A stretch of 44,574 bases of DNA, taken from assembly GCA_964650845.1 (NCBI GenBank), contig CAZYXR010000017.1, positions 1 through 44,574 of the forward strand, given 5' to 3'. Origin of the DNA: UBA7692 sp964650845 (GTDB lineage: Bacteria; Bacteroidota; Bacteroidia; Chitinophagales; LD1). Numbering within the stretch: position 1 is the stretch's first letter; the number at the start of each line of letters is the position of its first letter. Below are positions 39,144 through 44,574 of this stretch, piece by piece. Under the pieces are notes generated by a model. That model saw only the letters and a list, made by a program, of their open reading frames with translations, was not told the DNA's origin and did no database searches. Made by a program: the position numbers and the translations under genes.

Positions 39144-41366
39144 CTATTGCGCAGGTTCGTTTTCGTTATGCGCCATTACCATACGCATTTCGCCATACGT
39201 AAATTCGTTGTTTAAGATTGTCATTATTTCGCCCACAGTTTTTTGTGGGTTGGCTGTTAATGCTTCTTTAATTTTTGCGAATCTTTCGGTTGGCATTATC
39301 GCTTCTATTTGTATCACACCTGTTGAAATGAGCCGCGCAAAATGCCCTTGTATTGTGCCGATAGATAGATTTCTTTCTTTAGCAATATCCTCAATGCTTT
39401 TGCCTGTACTGTAAAGGCTGTAGGTAACTTGGTAGGTTTCGCCTTTTACTTTTTTCTTTTTTGCTGGTGCATCTACAACAGTTTGCGCCAATGTAACCCG
39501 CCAACGCAAATCAAAATTTTGCAGCCATTTTTCTTTAGTAAAAAAATCTTTTTCTACTAAAGATTGCGCCATTACCATTGCTTTACAAATGTCTTTCAAG
39601 CGGTTTAGTATAGCAGCGTCCAAGTCTTCTAACTCATTGGCATAAGCCTTTGCGCCTTTGGTTTGTGCCATTTTCTTTTTTTGCAAAAACACATTGCCGC
39701 ACAGGTCTTTTATTGGAGCATCGAAGTAGTTTTTAGCTGCTTCCAATCTCTTGGCTATGTGTTCCAATTTTACTTCGGGTTCATTAAAGAGATGAATCAG
39801 TTGCACACGAAATTTTGTACTTGTTTGGCTGATGGCAGATAACATATCGTATTGCGATTCTGCCCATTCTAAATGTTGTTGTTTTTCCGATTGTGTATCA
39901 TCCTTGTTATATGATGCAAGGTGGTTTTGCCATTCTTTTATCAATAAAGAAAAATCGAAAACTGCAATGCTGTAATCGCGCAGGTATTCAAAAGTAGATT
40001 CATCTAAAAGCTCGGTGGCATCGCCTTGCCTATGTTTGGTGCCTTCAAAACGTATTACTTCTTCGTTATTATCAATGCCTTGATTGCTGAATTGCGAACT
40101 TAACACCAAGCCATCTAAGCTGGTAAGCCTTGATAGTGCTACATAAGCTTGCCCTGCGGCAAATACATTGCGTACATCAATTATTGCTTTTTCAAACGTT
40201 AAGCCCTGGCTTTTGTGTATTGTAATTGCCCATGCCAAACGCAGCGGATATTGGCGATACACACCCAACACTTCTTCTTTTATTTCGCGTGTGTTTTCAT
40301 CTACGTTGTAGCGAATATTTTGCCATTCGTGTTTTTCTACTACAATGCTGCCGGTATCAGTTTTTACTACTATTTTCTCTTCACTAAGAGTTTCTACTAT
40401 TCCAATTTTTCCATTAAAAAACTTACCCTGCCCAGAAACATCGTTTTTAATAAACATTACTTGCGCACCCTCTTTTAGCACTATTCTTTTTTCAACCGGA
40501 ATCATACTATCGGGGTATTCATTTTCTATCACTGCTTCAAAAGCAAATGGTGTTTCGTAAAGCCTGCTCAACTCGCGTTGATTGATTTCATCAGCAAAGC
40601 GATTGTGGGTAGTAAGTGTTATGTAGCCTTCTTCTGGCGCGGGTTTAAAATCTGGTTTGTAATAATCGTTCAGCACTTCTGCATCATCGTTTGTTAGTTG
40701 GTTGTAGCGAAGGTTGTTGAGTATTTTTGTAAAGTCTTTATCCTTTTGGCGATAAATTTTATCCAGTTCTATGTATATGGGTTGCGCATCGCGCAGCACC
40801 ACTGCATCGAAAAAAAAGGGACTGTTATAATAATCTTGCAAAAGCTCCCATTCTTCGTTTTTTATTACAGGTGGAAGTTGTAACAAATCGCCAATAAACA
40901 ATACTTGCAAGCCTCCAAATGACACACGTTTTCTGCGAATACTTTGCAACATAAAATCTATGGCATCTAAAACATCTGCACGCAGCATACTCACTTCGTC
41001 AATAATGAGCAATTCGGCTTCTTTAATTGTTTGGCGCTTAACATCGTTCATGCGCAGATGCCGAAGAATGGTTGATTTTGTTTCAAACTTTATGGATTCG
41101 TTTGCAATAAAATCTTTGTAGGCAGGGATAAAACCGCCCAGCGGCAATTGAAATTGCGAATGCAGCGTTACCCCTCCGGCATTAAGTGCTGCAATGCCTG
41201 TGGGTGCAGCAACAATTGTTTTTTTATGTGTAGTGGCAATAATTTTTTTCAAAAAAGTTGTTTTGCCGGTGCCGGCCTTTCCGGTCAAAAAAATATTGCG
41301 GTTAGTGTGGTTTACAAATTGCTCTGCAATTTGCGCAGGTGTGTACGAAAGGTTATTGATTGACAT
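39144..41366 (-). CDS. PIF1-like helicase with C-terminal HTH domain
   Basis: This 740-residue SF1 helicase has Walker A GKAGTGKT (29-36), Walker B LLIDEVSML near residue 120, and a Q/GD box (FIGDLLQLPPV). Later motifs include GLTFEKAIIDVRNVFAAGQA and YVALSRLTSLDGLVL, characteristic of PIF1/RecD-like enzymes. The C-terminal region (about 640-735) resembles the RecQ-associated helix-turn-helix (HTH_40), around SIEDIAKERNLSIGTIQGHF, a combination common in Bacteroidota. It probably unwinds DNA in replication or repair. It shares direction with ligA, which ends 32 bases upstream of its start, so an operon with DNA ligase is plausible. Confidence 0.85.
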   Translation of the reverse strand: MSINNLSYTPAQIAEQFVNHTNRNIFLTGKAGTGKTTFLKKIIATTHKKTIVAAPTGIAALNAGGVTLHSQFQLPLGGFIPAYKDFIANESIKFETKSTILRHLRMNDVKRQTIKEAELLIIDEVSMLRADVLDAIDFMLQSIRRKRVSFGGLQVLFIGDLLQLPPVIKNEEWELLQDYYNSPFFFDAVVLRDAQPIYIELDKIYRQKDKDFTKILNNLRYNQLTNDDAEVLNDYYKPDFKPAPEEGYITLTTHNRFADEINQRELSRLYETPFAFEAVIENEYPDSMIPVEKRIVLKEGAQVMFIKNDVSGQGKFFNGKIGIVETLSEEKIVVKTDTGSIVVEKHEWQNIRYNVDENTREIKEEVLGVYRQYPLRLAWAITIHKSQGLTFEKAIIDVRNVFAAGQAYVALSRLTSLDGLVLSSQFSNQGIDNNEEVIRFEGTKHRQGDATELLDESTFEYLRDYSIAVFDFSLLIKEWQNHLASYNKDDTQSEKQQHLEWAESQYDMLSAISQTSTKFRVQLIHLFNEPEVKLEHIAKRLEAAKNYFDAPIKDLCGNVFLQKKKMAQTKGAKAYANELEDLDAAILNRLKDICKAMVMAQSLVEKDFFTKEKWLQNFDLRWRVTLAQTVVDAPAKKKKVKGETYQVTYSLYSTGKSIEDIAKERNLSIGTIQGHFARLISTGVIQIEAIMPTERFAKIKEALTANPQKTVGEIMTILNNEFTYGEMRMVMAHNENEPAQ

Positions 41367-41398
41367 GCGATGGTAAAACTAATAGGTATCCAACATTT

Positions 41399-43489
41399 TC
41401 ATTCCAACAATTGCAAAAATTCTTCTTCGCTTAACACAGTGATGGAAGGAATTTTTTTTGCCTTAGCAAGTTTGCTGCCGGCATCTTCGCCTACAACCAA
41501 AAAGTTCAAATTTGCCGAAACACTACTCAGTAATTTGCCGCCATTTTCTTCTACCAATTCTTTTGCACGGTCGCGGTTAAAATGTTGCAGGCTGCCTGTA
41601 AATAGAAATGTTTTGCCGCCCAGTTTGTTGTTTTTAGAGATGCTGTCTTCGGCTCTATTTGCAAGATTCAAGCCTGCCGCTTCCAACTGTTTTATAAGAT
41701 GAATGTTGCCATCGTGCTTAAAAAATTCGTTGATGGTTTTTGCCACTTTAGGCCCAATGCCTTCTATTGAAGTTAGTTGCTCTACGTTCCAATCGGCAAG
41801 CTGCAAAAGATGTTGAATGTGTGCAGCAATATCCTTGGATGTAGAAACGCCAACATGCCTAATGCCAAGTGCATTCAATAGCCGCCACAAAGGTCGTTTT
41901 TTTGAACTTTCAATGCCATCGCGCAGGTTAGTGATGCTTTTTTCTCCCCAACCTTCAAGTTGCTGAATTTCGTGGTAGGGCAGGCAATAAATATCTTCGA
42001 TTGATTGAATGAATCTGCGCTGAATGAAATCTATTACGATGCTTCGGCCAAGCCCGTCAATATCCATGCAGTCTTTGCTAACAAAGTGTATGGTTCGCTC
42101 TTCTATTTGCGCTGAACATTCGGCATTATCGCAGCGCCATACTACTTCATCTTCGGGTTTTACTAATACTTCGTGGCAGCTTGGGCAATTGCGCGGAAAC
42201 TCAATTGTCTTTTCATCGCCTTTGCGCAGTGCTTCTACTACTCCTACAATATATGGAATTACTTCGCCTGCTCTTTCCACAATTACAGTGTCGTTTAGGC
42301 GTATATCTTTTTCGCGAATAAAATCTTCGTTGTGTAGCGATATAGATGTAATGGTTACACCGGCTAATGCCACGGGTGCAATTTTTGCCACAGGTGTTAC
42401 AGCGCCAGTTCTACCTACCTGAAACTCAACATTCAGTAGTGTAGATTGCGCTTGCTTTGCTGCAAATTTATAAGCAATTGCCCAGCGCGGATGATGCGAA
42501 GTGCTGCCACATTGTTGTTGCTGTTGTAGCAAATTCACTTTTACAACCATGCCGTCAGTTTCAATAGGAAAGTGATGGCGTTTTTCATCCCACAATTGAA
42601 TGAATGCTGAAACTTGTTGTGGACCACTGCATACTTTTAAATCATTCAATGGTGTTTTAAAACCACAATCGTATAGCATTTTTATGTTGTTGAAATGCGA
42701 TAGCAGTGTGCTGCCCAGCAAATTATTTCCTGCTGCATCGGTAGCGTAACTTACATGGTACAATATTGCTTCTAAGCCGCGCGCTGCAACCTCGCGAGGG
42801 TCTTTCATACGCAGCGAGCCGCTGGCAGTATTGCGTGCGTTTTGAAAAGTTTTTTCGCCTGCCGCTGCTCTTGCTTCATTGATGTTTTGAAAAGTTTGTT
42901 TGCTAATAATAACCTCGCCTCGCAATTCAATTTTAGCAATGCCGTATTTCGAAAATTGCGCACTCAATGGTATGGAGTTTATTGCGCGGGCATTGTTAGT
43001 AATGTCTTCGCCCATGATGCCGTCTCCGCGTGTAGCTGCGCGCACCAGTTGGTCGTTTTCATATACCAGTGCAATGCTTGCTCCGTCAAATTTTGGTTCT
43101 ACACAATATGCTATTTCGGCAGCGCGGGTTAGGTCGCGCACTTTTCGGTCAAAGTCGGTTACATCACCAGCGTTGTACGAGTTGTCTAACGATAACATAG
43201 ATGCCAAATGTTGCACCGATTCAAAGTTTTCACTTAAGCCCGATGCTACGCGCTGTGTGGGCGAGTCGGGGCTTACCAGTGCCGGGTATTCACTTTCTAT
43301 GGCAACTAATTTTTTGAACAAAGTATCATAAGCAAAGTCGGTAATGATGGGTTCGCTCAATACATAGTATCGCCAATCGTGATAGCGCAATACTTTGCGC
43401 AATGGTTCTATATCATCAACCGAAATTTCTTTTGCAATAAAAGTTGTTGAAGCGTGGTTTAGTGCTTCAATTTCTTGTGGTGAAAACAT
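41399..43489 (-). CDS. ligA: NAD-dependent DNA ligase LigA
   Basis: This 696-residue ligase seals nicks during replication and repair using NAD. It has the N-terminal Ia domain (HDWRYYVLSEPIITDFAYD), an adenylation domain with active-site motif KFDG (K133), and an OB fold. A four-Cys zinc finger (CPSC...CDNAEC) is followed by helix-hairpin-helix repeats and a C-terminal BRCT domain (about 615-696, with GGKTFLFTGSLQHFNRDRAK). Length is normal for the family, and no frameshift or missing motif was seen. It is divergent from cysQ, with the helicase gene downstream. Confidence 0.95.
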   Translation of the reverse strand: MFSPQEIEALNHASTTFIAKEISVDDIEPLRKVLRYHDWRYYVLSEPIITDFAYDTLFKKLVAIESEYPALVSPDSPTQRVASGLSENFESVQHLASMLSLDNSYNAGDVTDFDRKVRDLTRAAEIAYCVEPKFDGASIALVYENDQLVRAATRGDGIMGEDITNNARAINSIPLSAQFSKYGIAKIELRGEVIISKQTFQNINEARAAAGEKTFQNARNTASGSLRMKDPREVAARGLEAILYHVSYATDAAGNNLLGSTLLSHFNNIKMLYDCGFKTPLNDLKVCSGPQQVSAFIQLWDEKRHHFPIETDGMVVKVNLLQQQQQCGSTSHHPRWAIAYKFAAKQAQSTLLNVEFQVGRTGAVTPVAKIAPVALAGVTITSISLHNEDFIREKDIRLNDTVIVERAGEVIPYIVGVVEALRKGDEKTIEFPRNCPSCHEVLVKPEDEVVWRCDNAECSAQIEERTIHFVSKDCMDIDGLGRSIVIDFIQRRFIQSIEDIYCLPYHEIQQLEGWGEKSITNLRDGIESSKKRPLWRLLNALGIRHVGVSTSKDIAAHIQHLLQLADWNVEQLTSIEGIGPKVAKTINEFFKHDGNIHLIKQLEAAGLNLANRAEDSISKNNKLGGKTFLFTGSLQHFNRDRAKELVEENGGKLLSSVSANLNFLVVGEDAGSKLAKAKKIPSITVLSEEEFLQLLE

Positions 43490-43621
43490 GGGCGAAAGAT
43501 ATACACTATTACGAATCGGTGAGTAGTAATTAGATTTTGATGTTGCTGTATTGTTGTTTCATTTTTGCGGTTCAACACAAGCAATAAAGTATTTCTTTTG
43601 CGAGCTTAAAGTAAGTGTTTG

Positions 43622-44404
43622 ATGCAGCTACCAGTGTTTCAAAATATAGATACCGCAGCAGTTTACAAAATAGCTGTGGATGCCGGTAAGGCAATTTTAT
43701 CGGTTTACGAAACTTCTTTTGTTGTAGAAAATAAAGAAGATAACAGCCCACTCACCGAGGCCGATAAACAGTCGCATCGCGTTATTGAAGCAGGGTTGTT
43801 GGGGCTGTATCCCGAAATTCCGGTGCTTTCGGAAGAAGCGGCAAGTGTAGATTTTGAAGTGCGCAAAAAATGGAAGCGTTTTTGGCTCGTAGATCCACTC
43901 GATGGCACAAAAGAGTTTGTAAAGCGCAATGGAGATTTTACCGTAAATATTGCTTTAATTGAAAATGGCAGACCCGTTTTTGGTGTAGTGTATGTGCCGA
44001 TTTCGGCAATAGGTTTTGTAGGTGTTGTGGGCAGCGGTGCATTTAAAATTGCCAGTGGTATAGTTCAAAAAATTGCTGTTGCAAAAAACACAAGCGCCAA
44101 CCTGGTGCGTGTGGTTGCGAGCCGTTCGCACCTCTCCGATGCTACGCTCGACTTTATTAATAAATTAAAAGACGAAGGCAAGCACGTTGTGCTTTCATCG
44201 CGCGGCAGTTCGTTAAAACTTTGTATGGTAGCCGAGGGCGCGGCAGATGTGTATCCGCGCTTTGCCCCAACTATGGAGTGGGATACCGCAGCCGCACAGG
44301 CAGTTGTAGAAGCTGCCGGTAAAAGCGTATTGTCTTTTCCAACCATGCAGCCGTTGTTGTATAACAAAGCAAGCCTACGCAACCCTTGGTTTATAGTGCA
44401 GTAG
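43622..44404 (+). CDS. cysQ: 3'(2'),5'-bisphosphate nucleotidase CysQ
   Basis: This 260-residue inositol-monophosphatase-fold enzyme removes the 3'-phosphate from PAP, a by-product of sulfate assimilation. Metal-binding motifs are intact: LSEEAA (Glu 71-72), DPLDGTKEF (D91-D94) and EWDTAAAQA near the C-terminus. The DGTKEFVKRNGDFTVNIALI block is specific to the CysQ branch. The ATG at 43622 is preferred over the overlapping TTG at 43619. It is divergent from ligA, with 132 bases between their starts. Confidence 0.9.
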   Translation: MQLPVFQNIDTAAVYKIAVDAGKAILSVYETSFVVENKEDNSPLTEADKQSHRVIEAGLLGLYPEIPVLSEEAASVDFEVRKKWKRFWLVDPLDGTKEFVKRNGDFTVNIALIENGRPVFGVVYVPISAIGFVGVVGSGAFKIASGIVQKIAVAKNTSANLVRVVASRSHLSDATLDFINKLKDEGKHVVLSSRGSSLKLCMVAEGAADVYPRFAPTMEWDTAAAQAVVEAAGKSVLSFPTMQPLLYNKASLRNPWFIVQ

Positions 44405-44439
44405 CGTAGTTTGGGTTCACTTAGTTTTTACTCTTTAGT

Positions 44440-44574
44440 CTAATGCGCTTTAGCATTCACTAAAATGTTGTTGAGTACCTCTTTGTTATGCTTCACAAAA
44501 CCTTTTATGTACGTTAAATAGCAAAAGAAAGTTTCATCAGTCAGTTTTAAACCAATAAGTATAGAACTCATTTT
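44440..44574 (-). CDS. Unidentified reading frame at the right edge
   Basis: A minus-strand frame runs from the window edge to a TAG at 44440-44442. An internal ATG at 44571 would give 43 residues (SSILIGLKLTDETFFCYLTY, then IKGFVKHNK...). The composition is plausible for a protein, but no family was recognised. It could be a small gene or the tail of a larger one. A weak stem-loop (AATGC/GCATT) overlaps its 3' end and may serve cysQ as a terminator. Confidence 0.3.
   Translation of the reverse strand, partial: KMSSILIGLKLTDETFFCYLTYIKGFVKHNKEVLNNILVNAKAH

Overview
The window reads as a chromosomal segment of a Bacteroidota bacterium, probably of the Chitinophagales/Saprospirales kind. The sequence evidence is AT-rich DNA, type IX secretion (T9SS) sorting domains of both kinds (CHU_C/type B and Por_Secre_tail/type A), SprB repeats, a PorP/SprF homologue, DUF4476, TamB, and promoters of the Bacteroidota form TTTG/TTG-N19-TAnnTTTG. 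The genus assignment is inference. Four runs of exactly 10 N (301-310, 6984-6993, 20945-20954, 29401-29410) are assembly gaps, and each interrupts a gene.

Layout. Positions 1-1010 hold the end of a TPR protein and a DUF4476 secreted protein. Positions 1200-4396 (minus strand) hold a four-gene copper-type cluster: a small CDGKC-motif membrane/periplasmic protein, an MbnP-like lipoprotein, an MbnH-like di-heme peroxidase lipoprotein, and an outer-membrane barrel whose predicted mature N-terminus is CDIC. A perfect 11-bp inverted repeat lies between this cluster and the divergent tRNA-modification gene mnmD. Positions 5654-21435 form the main attraction, a probable surface-adhesin operon: a small basic secreted protein; a giant mosaic adhesin of more than 4,500 residues (PPC, P-domain, jelly-roll, C-type lectin, HYR and SprB modules, ending in a type B T9SS sorting domain); and a PorP/SprF-like barrel fused to an OmpA peptidoglycan-binding domain. 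A strong terminator follows. Six HYR modules of the adhesin appear split at the same point by different guest domains, and a 616-bp guest-containing block is present twice with a single base difference.

Positions 21659-23093 hold an S1/P1-type nuclease and a minus-strand tRNA cluster (Leu-CAA, a broken tRNA-Gly remnant, Gly-GCC, Leu-UAA) with two good promoters and a duplicated flank. Positions 23190-34547 carry mainly housekeeping genes (ftsK, a NUDIX hydrolase, tsaD, tamB) and an aromatic-catabolism pair, hmgA with a flavin reductase. The 3' end of hmgA seems to carry a frameshifting deletion. Positions 34862-38386 hold two tandem secreted M43-type metalloproteases with T9SS tails behind a good promoter. 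Positions 38443-44404 hold a SAM methyltransferase, a PIF1-like helicase with a C-terminal HTH, ligA and cysQ. A short minus-strand reading frame touches the right edge.

Working together: the giant adhesin, PorP-OmpA protein, metalloproteases and probably the small secreted protein depend on T9SS for export. The core T9SS genes are not in this window. The MbnP/MbnH-like set is a self-contained periplasmic/outer-membrane metal module.
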